Of a DNA stretch of 64,000 nucleotides, positions 17,168-25,407 are shown piece by piece. Origin of the DNA: JAEZPW01 sp035629075 (lineage in GTDB: Bacteria > Acidobacteriota > Terriglobia > Terriglobales > Acidobacteriaceae); assembly GCA_035629075.1 (NCBI GenBank), contig DASPIK010000094.1, positions 116,874 to 180,873 of the forward strand, given 5' to 3'. The notes under the pieces are model-generated. The model was not told the DNA's origin, ran no database searches, and saw nothing but the letters and a program-made list of their open reading frames with translations. The translations under genes were made by a program, and so were the position numbers. Each line of letters opens with the position of its first letter. Positions within the stretch are counted from its first letter, which is position 1.

Positions 17168-18172
17168 TTGAAGACCCTGTACCGCGCAAAAATCACGGCT
17201 CTTGGTACGTATGTACCCCCTCGCACACTGACGAATGCTGACCTGGAGAAGATGGTCGACACGACTGATCAGTGGATCGTGGAACGTACCGGCATCAAGA
17301 CACGCCATATCGTTGATAAGGGTGTAGCCGCCAGCGATCTCGCCACTTGCGCCGCCCGTGCGGCCTTGGCGGAGCGCGGTATCGACGCGTCTGAAATCGA
17401 GGCTGTCATTGTGGGTACAGTGACGCCGGACATGCTGTATCCCTCAACGGCGTGCCTGGTTCAGCACAAACTCGGCATTCCCAAGACGTGGGGCTTTGAT
17501 TTGTCCGCGGGCTGCTCGGGGTTCCTTTACACCCTGACCACCGCCTGCATGATGGTCCAGAGCGGTGTTCACAACAAGGTGCTCGCGATTGGTTCCGATG
17601 TGAACTCAGCAATGATCGACTACACGGATCGCGCAACCTGCGTCCTGTTCGGCGATGGCGCGGGAGCCATGGTCGTCGAACGTGCAGAGGACGGCGAGGA
17701 CTGCGGTCTGATCGATTTTCATCACGAGATCGACGGTTCCGGCGGACAGTTCTTATACCGGCCCGGAGGCGGCAGCCTGTATCCGGCTTGGCGCGACGAC
17801 GTCGACCCCAAGAAGGCTCATTACGTTCATCAGGACGGTCAGAACGTCTTTAAGTACGCAGTCAGGAAGATGGCCGAAGTATGTCAGATCGTGCTCGAAC
17901 GCAACGGTCTTACCGGACATGACGTGAACTGCTTTGTTCCACATCAGGCCAATCTGAGGATTATCCAAGCCATAGCCGACCGTTTCGAAATTCCGAAAGA
18001 CCGCGTGATCATAAATATCGATCGATACGGCAACACCACCGCAGGCACACTGCCGCTCGGATTGCAGAGCGCCCGGCAGGAAGGCCGCCTAAAGAAAGGT
18101 GATCTGGTCTTGCTAGCCGCAGTAGGCGCTGGATTCACCAGCGGCGCCACGCTGCTGAGGTGGGGCATATGA
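17168..18172 (+). CDS. fabH: 3-oxoacyl-ACP synthase III FabH
   Basis: This 334-aa enzyme condenses acetyl-CoA (or another starter) with malonyl-ACP to begin fatty-acid synthesis. The catalytic triad is visible: Cys in LSAGCSGFLY, His in VPHQANLRII and Asn in DRYGNTTAGTLPLGL. I place the start at TTG 17168, where GGAG lies eight bases upstream and the product matches the family N-terminus (KITALGTYVPPRTLTN). The open frame from 17111 adds unlikely residues. The gene is alone, closed by a terminator. Confidence 0.94.
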   Translation: MKTLYRAKITALGTYVPPRTLTNADLEKMVDTTDQWIVERTGIKTRHIVDKGVAASDLATCAARAALAERGIDASEIEAVIVGTVTPDMLYPSTACLVQHKLGIPKTWGFDLSAGCSGFLYTLTTACMMVQSGVHNKVLAIGSDVNSAMIDYTDRATCVLFGDGAGAMVVERAEDGEDCGLIDFHHEIDGSGGQFLYRPGGGSLYPAWRDDVDPKKAHYVHQDGQNVFKYAVRKMAEVCQIVLERNGLTGHDVNCFVPHQANLRIIQAIADRFEIPKDRVIINIDRYGNTTAGTLPLGLQSARQEGRLKKGDLVLLAAVGAGFTSGATLLRWGI

Positions 18173-18201
18173 GCACTACTGAATGATCAGCATCCGGTCA
18201 G

Positions 18202-18225
18202 CGCGCTCTTCGGGGCGCGTTTTTT
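18202..18225 (+). terminator. Rho-independent terminator after fabH
   Basis: CGCGC (18202-18206) pairs with GCGCG (18215-18219) around an eight-base loop containing TTCG, and six T follow directly. Confidence 0.85.
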
Positions 18226-18284
18226 GTTGCTGCGCGCCGATGACACCCCGTTCGCGGAGCTTAGGTGGCCTCTGAACGTGCAAA

Positions 18285-18305
18285 GGCCGGAGCAAAGCTC
18301 CGGCC
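18285..18305 (-). terminator. Terminator after fumC
   Basis: GGCCGGAGC pairs perfectly with GCTCCGGCC around a three-base loop. On the minus strand TTTG follows. It lies 25 bases past the fumC stop. Confidence 0.75.
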
Positions 18306-18329
18306 CAGACCAACGCAAAATTACAGACT

Positions 18330-19733
18330 TCACGGGCGCGTCATCGTCTCCGGCTTGACCACTGCGTCGAACTCTTCGCCAGTGAGGAACCCGAGTTTCA
18401 ATGCGGCTTCGCGCAGACTGCTGTGCTCCACGTGAGCCGTGTGGGCGACCTTGGCTGCCTTGTCATAGCCGATCTTCGGTGCCAGCGCGGTTACCAGCAT
18501 GAGCGAATTGTTTACGTACCAATCAATGGCTTCGCGATCCAACTCGATTCCCTTGATCATGTACTCGACAAACCCGTGGCAGGCATCAGTGATCAGCGTA
18601 ACCGAGTGCAGGAAGTTGTAGATGATGACCGGCTTATAAACGTTCAGTTGGAAGTTACCTTGCGATCCGGCAAAGCCCACTGCTGCCGTGGCCCCGTGTA
18701 CCTGGGTGGCAACCATGGTCATGGCTTCGCATTGTGTCGGGTTTACCTTGCCAGGCATGATCGAAGATCCGGGTTCGTTTTCGGGGATGATCAACTCACC
18801 GAGGCCGCAACGCGGACCCGAAGCGAGCCAGCGAATGTCATTCGAGATCTTCATCAGCGAGGCCGCAAGCGCTTCCAGTGCCCCCTGTGCGAACACGATC
18901 TCATCATGCGCCGACAGTGCTGCAAATTTGTTCGGGTGCGACCGGAAGGGAATCCCTGTCAGCTCTGCGATCTTGGCCGCAGCGCGCTCGGCGAACTCGG
19001 GGTGCGTGTTCAAGCCGGTCCCCACGGCGGTGCCGCCGATCGCCAGGTCGTAAAGTCCGTCGAGAACGAGTTCCAGGCGCTTGATGTCGCGCTCGAGCAG
19101 GCTTGCCCAACCCGAGAACTCCTGACCGACCGTCAGGGGGACGGCGTCTTGCAGGTGTGTGCGTCCGATCTTCACGACATCGGCGAACTCCTGCGCTTTG
19201 CTTTCGATCGCCTGCTGCACGCTCTTGATAGCCGGGATAAGCGCGTTCTTCACCCGGTCAGCCGCGGCGATGTGCATGGCGGTCGGGAACGTGTCGTTAG
19301 AAGATTGCGACATATTCACGTGATCATTGGGGTGAATAGGGTTCTTCGACCCGAGCGCTCCGCCGGCGATTTCGATCGCACGGTTGGAGATCACCTCGTT
19401 CACGTTCATGTTCGTCTGCGTGCCGCTCCCGGTTTGCCAGATGCGGAGAGGGAACTGGTCATTCAGCTTTCCTGCGATGACTTCGTCCGCCGCCTGCACA
19501 ACCAGTTTCGCCTTCTCGGCGGGCAGTTTGCCAAGCTCTTGATTTACGAGCGCTGCAGCCTTTTTGAGGGTGGCGAATGCGCGGATCAACTCCGGCGGCA
19601 TTGTGTCGCGACCGATATTGAAGTGGAGCAGTGAGCGCTGCGTCTGTGCGCCCCAATATACGTTAGAGGGCACTTCTATCGTTCCCATACTGTCTGATTC
19701 CACGCGCACACGAGTCGCTGCTTCCTGCGGCAT
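18330..19733 (-). CDS. fumC: Fumarate hydratase class II
   Basis: This 467-aa cytosolic TCA enzyme interconverts fumarate and malate. It has the superfamily signature GSSIMPGKVNPTQCEA (about 317-332), the TGSGTQTNMN substrate loop near 105 and GRTHLQDAVPLTVGQEFSG with the catalytic His. The length is typical. GGAG lies eight bases before ATG 19733. It is monocistronic. The preceding TCA step, succinate dehydrogenase, is encoded at 56.9-60.5 kb in the same orientation. Confidence 0.97.
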   Translation of the reverse strand: MPQEAATRVRVESDSMGTIEVPSNVYWGAQTQRSLLHFNIGRDTMPPELIRAFATLKKAAALVNQELGKLPAEKAKLVVQAADEVIAGKLNDQFPLRIWQTGSGTQTNMNVNEVISNRAIEIAGGALGSKNPIHPNDHVNMSQSSNDTFPTAMHIAAADRVKNALIPAIKSVQQAIESKAQEFADVVKIGRTHLQDAVPLTVGQEFSGWASLLERDIKRLELVLDGLYDLAIGGTAVGTGLNTHPEFAERAAAKIAELTGIPFRSHPNKFAALSAHDEIVFAQGALEALAASLMKISNDIRWLASGPRCGLGELIIPENEPGSSIMPGKVNPTQCEAMTMVATQVHGATAAVGFAGSQGNFQLNVYKPVIIYNFLHSVTLITDACHGFVEYMIKGIELDREAIDWYVNNSLMLVTALAPKIGYDKAAKVAHTAHVEHSSLREAALKLGFLTGEEFDAVVKPETMTRP

Positions 19734-19875
19734 ACCTATTCTCCTGACTGACTTAAGTGGCTATGAATTGAACATCGAAACAAAAATTATACCGCCCGGC
19801 AGAACTCGCGCGTGATATGGAACGAGCGTTTCCGGCACTCGCCCGTCTAAGATGGCATGTCCGGGGAGGCGAACG

Positions 19876-21090
19876 GTGAAACTACTGTTTACGACGTGTG
19901 CACTTATTGTCGCAATGTGTTCGGCTACAGCAGTAGCCGACGATATCGTGCAATTTCGATCCGATGCTCAGCACAGCGGTGTATATCGCACAAGTGCACC
20001 GACTGGTGACGTCCACATGAAGTGGCGGTTCAAAACCGGCAACAAAGTGCGATCTACTCCCGTTGCTTACAAAGGCATGATCATCTTCGGTAGCAACGAT
20101 GGAAACCTCTACGCAGTCGACGAACTCTCGGGGCGTCAACGCTGGGCTTTTCGAACCGACGGTCCGGTGTCGTCGTCACCGGCCGTTGCTGGCCATACAG
20201 TATTTATTCAAAGTGGTGACGGGAAGCTTCACGCCCTGGAAGTGGAGACTGGCAAGCAGCGTTGGGCCTTCACCGTGGGCAAGGAGTTGCCGTTTCGAAA
20301 CGGAATCGCGCCCACAGATTTCGGGCCGCCAGATTACGGCTTGTGGGACTTTTTCCTGTCCTCTCCGGCAGTAGCGAGCGACATGGTCTATTTCGGCGGC
20401 GGGGACGGCACGCTCTATGCCCTTGATGCACGTACCGGGAAGAAGTTGTGGACGTTTTCGACGACTGGACGGGTACGCAGCACCCCGGCGATTGACTCCG
20501 GAACGGTCTACTTCGGCAGCATGGATGGCACCTTCTTCGCCCTGGACGCCTCCACCGGCATACAGAAATGGAAGTTCAAGACGGAAGGGAACGAGTACTT
20601 CCCAGCCGGGGAGATCCAATCTTCTCCTGCAGTGGTGAACGGCACCGTCTATTTCGGCAGCCGAGATTACTACGTTTACGCCCTCGATGCTGCCAGCGGA
20701 GCGTTACGCTGGAAGACGCAACACAAGGACTCGTGGGTCGTGGGATCTCCTGCGGTGCATGACGGAATGCTCTTCGTCGGCAGCTCAGACGGCAAATTTG
20801 TGCAAGCACTTGACGCCAATACTGGGAAGGAGAAGTGGCACGAGAAAACTGGCGGCAACGTTTTTGCCTCGGCGGCAGTCGCGGGAGACATCGTTATGTT
20901 CGGCGACTGGGATGGAGCGCTGATGATGCGCGATTCGAAGACCGGAAAAGTGAAACTCGGCATTCTCATCGAGGACCGCATCAACAGCTCGCCTATCGTT
21001 CACAATGGCGCCGTTTACTTCGGTGGTGACGACGGATACCTCTACGCCATCGGGACCAGGACCAAGGCCGAACCCAACACAGCACGGTGA
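19876..21090 (+). CDS. Secreted PQQ-type beta-propeller protein
   Basis: This 404-aa protein has a signal peptide (LLFTTCALIVAMCSATAVA) and about seven PQQ-like blades with the recurring pattern LYALDARTGKKLWTFST, FFALDASTGIQKWKFKT and VYALDAASGALRWKT. Such propellers occur in BamB and in quinoprotein dehydrogenases. The catalytic residues of a dehydrogenase are not obvious, so a scaffold or binding role is as likely. The start is GTG 19876 with GGGGAGG seven bases upstream. The longer ATG frame from 19852 lacks a good site. Confidence 0.82.
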   Translation: MKLLFTTCALIVAMCSATAVADDIVQFRSDAQHSGVYRTSAPTGDVHMKWRFKTGNKVRSTPVAYKGMIIFGSNDGNLYAVDELSGRQRWAFRTDGPVSSSPAVAGHTVFIQSGDGKLHALEVETGKQRWAFTVGKELPFRNGIAPTDFGPPDYGLWDFFLSSPAVASDMVYFGGGDGTLYALDARTGKKLWTFSTTGRVRSTPAIDSGTVYFGSMDGTFFALDASTGIQKWKFKTEGNEYFPAGEIQSSPAVVNGTVYFGSRDYYVYALDAASGALRWKTQHKDSWVVGSPAVHDGMLFVGSSDGKFVQALDANTGKEKWHEKTGGNVFASAAVAGDIVMFGDWDGALMMRDSKTGKVKLGILIEDRINSSPIVHNGAVYFGGDDGYLYAIGTRTKAEPNTAR

Positions 21091-21209
21091 CACTAATGTT
21101 TGTGCGAGAGGGTTGGCGACGAGTCACGCCGCCGGCGGAGCAGGGTAGGTGCAAGTGAAACAAACAAAGCTAAGCGCCATCTGCCGCTCTGCTTCATCCA
21201 ATAAACCTT

Positions 21210-22238
21210 ATGGACTTGAACGGTAAGCGAAATTCTTACGACGTGATCGTTATCGGTGCGGGGCCAACCGGTCTGGCCTGCGCCATCGATGCCAAGCGTG
21301 CGGGCTTCACCACCGCCAACATCGACAAGGGCTGCTTGGTGAACTCTCTTTTTCACTATCCGGCCAACATGACGTTCTTTACTACGCCGGAACTGCTCGA
21401 GATCGGTGATATTCCATTTCCGAGCCCGCACCAGAAGCCGACACGACAAGAGGCGCTCGAATACTACCGTGCTGTCGCGACGTATTACCGGTTGGACATC
21501 CGCCAGTATCAGCGTGTTGATCGAGTGACTGGGCAGGATGGCAGTTTTTCCGTGCACACAACGGACATGCACGAACGCCATCATCAGTTTGCCGCGCGAA
21601 AGCTGATCGTCTCGACTGGCTACTACGACCTCCCTAACTACATGAACATCCCCGGTGAGGATCTGCCGAAGGTGTTCCACTATTACCGCGAGCCGCACCC
21701 GTACTTCGATTGTGACGTGCTGGTCGTCGGAGGGAAAAATTCAGCTGCTATCGCCGCGCTTGAACTCTGGCGACACGGCGCTCGCGTCACCCTCGTCCAC
21801 CGGGGACCAGATATTCATCCGCATGTTAAGTACTGGATCAAGCCGGATGTGGAGAACCGGATCAAAGCTGGCCAGATCAAGGCGTACTTTAGTAGTTCGG
21901 TTTCCGAAATCACCGCCGACGAGGTGGCCCTGAGCACGCCCGACGGCGAGGTTCGCATCGCGAACGATTTCGTTTTTGCGATGACCGGCTATCATCCTGA
22001 CTTCACGCTGCTCCGCAGTCTGGGCGTGGATTTATCTGCTCTAAACTGCAAGCCGGTCTGCAATCCGGAAACGCTGGAGAGCAATGTTCCTGGCATTTAT
22101 CTCGCTGGAGTCGTTGTCGCTGGCATGCAGACGAACGAGATATTCATCGAGAACGGACGCTTTCACGGCCTCCTAATTGCCGCGGACTTAAAGCAGAAAC
22201 TTAAAGCGATACCTGTGCAAATGGTGCCGTGCAGGTAG
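21210..22238 (+). CDS. ypdA: YpdA family bacillithiol-disulfide reductase-like flavoprotein
   Basis: This 342-aa FAD/NAD(P) oxidoreductase has the FAD motif VIVIGAGPTGLACAIDAKRAG (14-34), the YpdA-typical segment FHYPANMTFFTTPELLEIGD and a second Rossmann site VLVVGGKNSAAIAALELWR (about 171). A closing segment GIYLAGVVVAGMQTNEIFIE binds FAD. It lacks the CxxC of thioredoxin reductases, as YpdA does. It is expected to reduce oxidised bacillithiol with NADPH; whether this organism makes bacillithiol cannot be told from the window. It follows the PQQ protein by 119 bp. Confidence 0.9.
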   Translation: MDLNGKRNSYDVIVIGAGPTGLACAIDAKRAGFTTANIDKGCLVNSLFHYPANMTFFTTPELLEIGDIPFPSPHQKPTRQEALEYYRAVATYYRLDIRQYQRVDRVTGQDGSFSVHTTDMHERHHQFAARKLIVSTGYYDLPNYMNIPGEDLPKVFHYYREPHPYFDCDVLVVGGKNSAAIAALELWRHGARVTLVHRGPDIHPHVKYWIKPDVENRIKAGQIKAYFSSSVSEITADEVALSTPDGEVRIANDFVFAMTGYHPDFTLLRSLGVDLSALNCKPVCNPETLESNVPGIYLAGVVVAGMQTNEIFIENGRFHGLLIAADLKQKLKAIPVQMVPCR

Positions 22239-22262
22239 TCATGCATCGGTGAAACGTATGTC

Positions 22263-23276
22263 TCATTGTGCGATTGCGCTATTGATCGGGTTCCCGTCCG
22301 CCCCGCACTTTGCGTAGCCTCTCTCAATCGCCGTCCCTTCCTCGTAGTCGTTCCATGTTTCAATCAGGAGGAAGGGAAGCGGGTTGTTCTCGCTGAAGTA
22401 GCGGCGAAACATCCGCAGCGAGTCCTCGAACGTCTTACCGCATCTCGCATTCATATGCCGGTTGAGCGACCATGATGCTCGAGTATCGTTGAACCCCGGC
22501 CAGGCCGCGCCAACGGCGATTTTGTTTGGGTACTGCGACCGCATCTTTGAGTAGAAATCCTCCAGGTACTGCTGGCCCCAGTTCTTTCCATCCGGTGACC
22601 ATCCCTGCTTTCCGGGTTGCACCCAGGCGTAGAAGCCGTCGAAGGCGTGTACGTACTTAGCGGGCGGTATGTCTTTGAAGATCAACACCGGCTTGTCTTG
22701 CCAGGACTGCGTAACCTGCCTGACTCGATTCCAATCGGTTCTGTCAGTTTTCGGAAAGATGAAGATGACGGGCCGGCCGTCATAGCGCAAATATGCTTTG
22801 CGAGACGGGCCTGCGTGCTCCGCTATGTACCTGTCGTATGCATACTGCAGGTCTACGATTACGGCTTCGGTTTCTTGGCCGGGGTTGTCGACGGCCTCGT
22901 CGTACTGTATGGCCACCTTGAAGTCGTTCTGCGAAGCGATCTGCTGCATGAGGGCGTAGCTGTGATCCATGAATTCCTTGCGAGGTCCATACCAGTTAAC
23001 CAGGAACCCTGAGATGCCAAGGCTCTTTGCTTCCTCGACCTGCCTTCGCAGAACTACCTTGTCATGCGACGAGTACCCGACGTCAATGTGTTCTTTCGTG
23101 CCAAACCACGGCTGATAGACGGCCAGCATCGCAGGAGCACGTTCGGGTGCCGTGGCTCGGTTGGCCTTCAAGGTCTGATGAGTGTTGTAACTCGCCTTAG
23201 AACACGCCGACAAACTCAGCGCCGTGACGGCCAGTGTGGTGAGAAGGAGCAATGAACGCACGTTCAGCGACAACAT
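22263..23276 (-). CDS. GH99-like lipoprotein of unknown substrate
   Basis: This 337-aa lipoprotein has Cys25 in LSLSAC. The mature part resembles the glycoside-hydrolase-99-like (endo-mannosidase type) TIM barrel: MLAVYQPWFGT at the start, SLGISGFLVNWYGP in the middle, DGFYAWVQPG and a C-terminal LLIETWNDYEEGTAIE. The WNDYEEGT block is the recognisable family signature with acidic residues at the active site. I start at ATG 23276, which gives a proper signal. Target glycan and true catalytic activity are unknown. It is divergent from the Ig-repeat gene. Confidence 0.75.
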   Translation of the reverse strand: MLSLNVRSLLLLTTLAVTALSLSACSKASYNTHQTLKANRATAPERAPAMLAVYQPWFGTKEHIDVGYSSHDKVVLRRQVEEAKSLGISGFLVNWYGPRKEFMDHSYALMQQIASQNDFKVAIQYDEAVDNPGQETEAVIVDLQYAYDRYIAEHAGPSRKAYLRYDGRPVIFIFPKTDRTDWNRVRQVTQSWQDKPVLIFKDIPPAKYVHAFDGFYAWVQPGKQGWSPDGKNWGQQYLEDFYSKMRSQYPNKIAVGAAWPGFNDTRASWSLNRHMNARCGKTFEDSLRMFRRYFSENNPLPFLLIETWNDYEEGTAIERGYAKCGADGNPINSAIAQ

Positions 23277-23561
23277 GATAGTCGTACTCAGGAACCTGTA
23301 GCGCAATCAGTCGTTTAGATGGAAGAACTTGGCCTAGCGTTGGACAGAACAGCGGGGCAGCTTCTGGCTGAGCCGACGCTCAACCAGTCATGTTTACAGC
23401 TTAGTGAACCTTAGCCCGATTGGGGAGTAGTGCCAGAGATCAGCTACATCCCTTAACTCGCGTCAGGTTGAATACTAAACACGGCTACGTCGAAATCCGA
23501 ATATAGGAAGAAATGACGAACCGCTACTCTCTCCTTCTACAAACCCCCAGAAGGAGGTCTG

Positions 23562-24818
23562 ATGGTTCGTCGAATCCTTTGCGCGGCGATGATCGTTGTC
23601 GCTCTGGCTGTATGCTCCTCCGCTGCTGTGTACGTCAGTTCGCCCGCGAACGGCTCCACGGTTGCTTCTCCGGCCCATTTTGTCGCGAGTGCTACGTCTT
23701 CTTATCCTATTTCCGCGATGCGCATTTACGTGGACGGGGTCAGCGCCTATACGGTCAACTCAAACAAACTCGATACCTACGTCAGCATGTCGCCCGGCTG
23801 GCACTCGGTGGTCATCCAGGCATGGGATTCGAAGGGGACAGTACAGAAGCAGTCCCTTAACGTAAACGTAAGCGGCACGGCGGTCACGAAAGGCGTCACC
23901 GTAATCTCGCCCAGCAATGGCGCAACGGTTACCTCGCCCGCACGTTTCATCGCATCCGCGAGGTCGACGTCGCCGATCGTGGCCATGCGAATCTATGTGG
24001 ACAGCAATAGCGTTTACAGCACGAACTCTGCATCGCTCGACACGAACATCAGCCTTTCGGCGGGAGCGCACAACGTCGTCGTTCAGGCATGGGACTCGAC
24101 CGGCGCAGTATTCAAGTCGCCCCTTACCTTAAATGTCAGCGCCACCACCGGCCCGGTCATCCCAGCGGGTGCCAAGACCTTCACCAACATCGACGAAATG
24201 ACCGGATGGGATTCCTGCGACAAGTGCTCGGGCGCCAACGCGAATGGCCCGACCACGCCCTACAAGATGACTCAGTTCATCTCCAGCCCATCGCTCGACG
24301 GCAAGAGTGCCCAGTTCTGGGTCGGCGGAGACACCCCGTACGCTTCGGCTCTGTGGTGGAAGCAACTCGGAGCCAACCCGGCGCCACGGCACTTCGTATA
24401 CGACTTGTACTTCTACATCAAGGACCCGCTTGCTCCGCAGGCGCTCGAGTTCGACGCCAACCAGAGCATCTCGCCCTATCGCTACATCATGGGCACCGAA
24501 TGCTCGTTGCGAAACAGCAAGCAGTGGAGCGTGTGGGACGGCGCTACGAAGCACTGGATGCCCACCGGCGTTCCTTGCACCTACATCGAACCTTACAAAT
24601 GGCACCATCTGGTCGAGGAGTTTGAACGCACGACGGACGGCAAAGTTCGCTACATCTCGATCACTCTGGATGGGAAGAAGAACTACATCAATAGGACCTA
24701 CGCACCGCAGTACATCGGCAGCGGTAACGACGTGAACGTTGCCATCCAGCTTGACGGCAACTACGCCATGCAGGATTACATGCTGTGGGCCGACAAGATC
24801 ACCTTCACGTACTGGTAA
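23562..24818 (+). CDS. Secreted protein with two Ig-like repeats and a lectin-like C-terminus
   Basis: This 418-aa protein has a signal peptide (MVRRILCAAMIVVALAVCSSA). Two near-identical Ig-like repeats of about 90 residues follow (residues about 22-105 and 110-195). Each opens with SPANGSTV or SPSNGATV, continues with AMRIYVD, and ends QAWDSKG or QAWDSTG. The remaining 210 residues form a beta-rich domain with four Cys (CDKC, ECS, PC) and WHHLVEEFERTTDGKVRYI, which suggests a concanavalin-like fold. A strong AAGGAGG precedes the ATG. Surface binding of polysaccharide is plausible but not shown. Confidence 0.82.
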   Translation: MVRRILCAAMIVVALAVCSSAAVYVSSPANGSTVASPAHFVASATSSYPISAMRIYVDGVSAYTVNSNKLDTYVSMSPGWHSVVIQAWDSKGTVQKQSLNVNVSGTAVTKGVTVISPSNGATVTSPARFIASARSTSPIVAMRIYVDSNSVYSTNSASLDTNISLSAGAHNVVVQAWDSTGAVFKSPLTLNVSATTGPVIPAGAKTFTNIDEMTGWDSCDKCSGANANGPTTPYKMTQFISSPSLDGKSAQFWVGGDTPYASALWWKQLGANPAPRHFVYDLYFYIKDPLAPQALEFDANQSISPYRYIMGTECSLRNSKQWSVWDGATKHWMPTGVPCTYIEPYKWHHLVEEFERTTDGKVRYISITLDGKKNYINRTYAPQYIGSGNDVNVAIQLDGNYAMQDYMLWADKITFTYW

Positions 24819-24868
24819 ACACATCGCCGATCAGCGTGCCGCGCAAACCGGCAACACGCTGATTAATG

Positions 24869-24895
24869 AGCCCGGGGCAGATGCTCCGGGCTTTC
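24869..24895 (+). terminator. Terminator after the Ig-repeat protein
   Basis: AGCCCGGGGC (24869-24878) pairs with GCTCCGGGCT (24883-24892) with one G-U wobble around a four-base loop; TTTCT follows. Confidence 0.85.
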
Positions 24896-24975
24896 TATAT
24901 CCGCTGGAGCATGGCACTTTTTACAACCAGCTTACAATTCACAATCGAAGGGTCGAATCGGATTCTAGCCAATCG

Positions 24976-25407
24976 TTAAGGTGAAACGTTCAGTGGGGCT
25001 GATACACTGCCAACCCGCCCACGCAAACGATCTCTCACGGCTATTCTCGCTGTGTATTCCCCGGGCGCGGCGTCAAACGAACCTCGGTAAACCAGACCAC
25101 CACTCGAGAATTTGGCCAGCGCTTCTGTAGTCAGTTGCAGATCTAAAGATTGTGTTTTGGTTCTGTGTACGTTTCCTTCTGCATCGGCCAGTCCCGCCGT
25201 GATTTCGAGCGAGATACGGTTGGCCGTTCCAGAGGGAATGGCCACTCCCGATGCGGCGATGGTCAACGTGAATTCGATTCGCCGTTTGCCGCTGATTTGG
25301 GTTGCGCCCTCCCATCGTAGTTTTAAAGGTACGCCTGTGTAGTTGAGTGGCGACGTAAGCATCAGTTCAGTTTGGTCTACTTCGGCCTCGAATGCTTGCC
25401 CGGCCAC
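24976..25407 (-). CDS. VWFA-related acidobacterial protein, C-terminal part (frameshifted)
   Basis: This 143-residue frame overlaps the end of the preceding VWFA gene. It reads like the usual C-terminal beta-sandwich of that family (SLDLQLTTEALAKF, GLVYRGSFDAAPGEYTARIA, VRDRLRGRVGSVSAPL). The frame is open upstream to a TAA at 25450-25452 and there gives TIRARSGFVAGQ, the expected join to the N-terminal part. It therefore is not an independent gene. A one-base change between 25377 and 25449 would fuse the two into about 550 aa, a normal family length. Confidence 0.75.
   Translation of the reverse strand: MAGQAFEAEVDQTELMLTSPLNYTGVPLKLRWEGATQISGKRRIEFTLTIAASGVAIPSGTANRISLEITAGLADAEGNVHRTKTQSLDLQLTTEALAKFSSGGLVYRGSFDAAPGEYTARIAVRDRLRGRVGSVSAPLNVSP

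Noticed and set aside
18423..19634. A 403-codon open frame on the plus strand across fumC
   Set aside because: It is the antisense shadow of fumC, which has complete motifs and correct length. High-GC codon use keeps the opposite frame open.
24129..24824. A 231-codon minus-strand frame across the Ig-repeat gene
   Set aside because: Antisense shadow; the plus-strand gene has signal peptide, strong ribosome site and a terminator.
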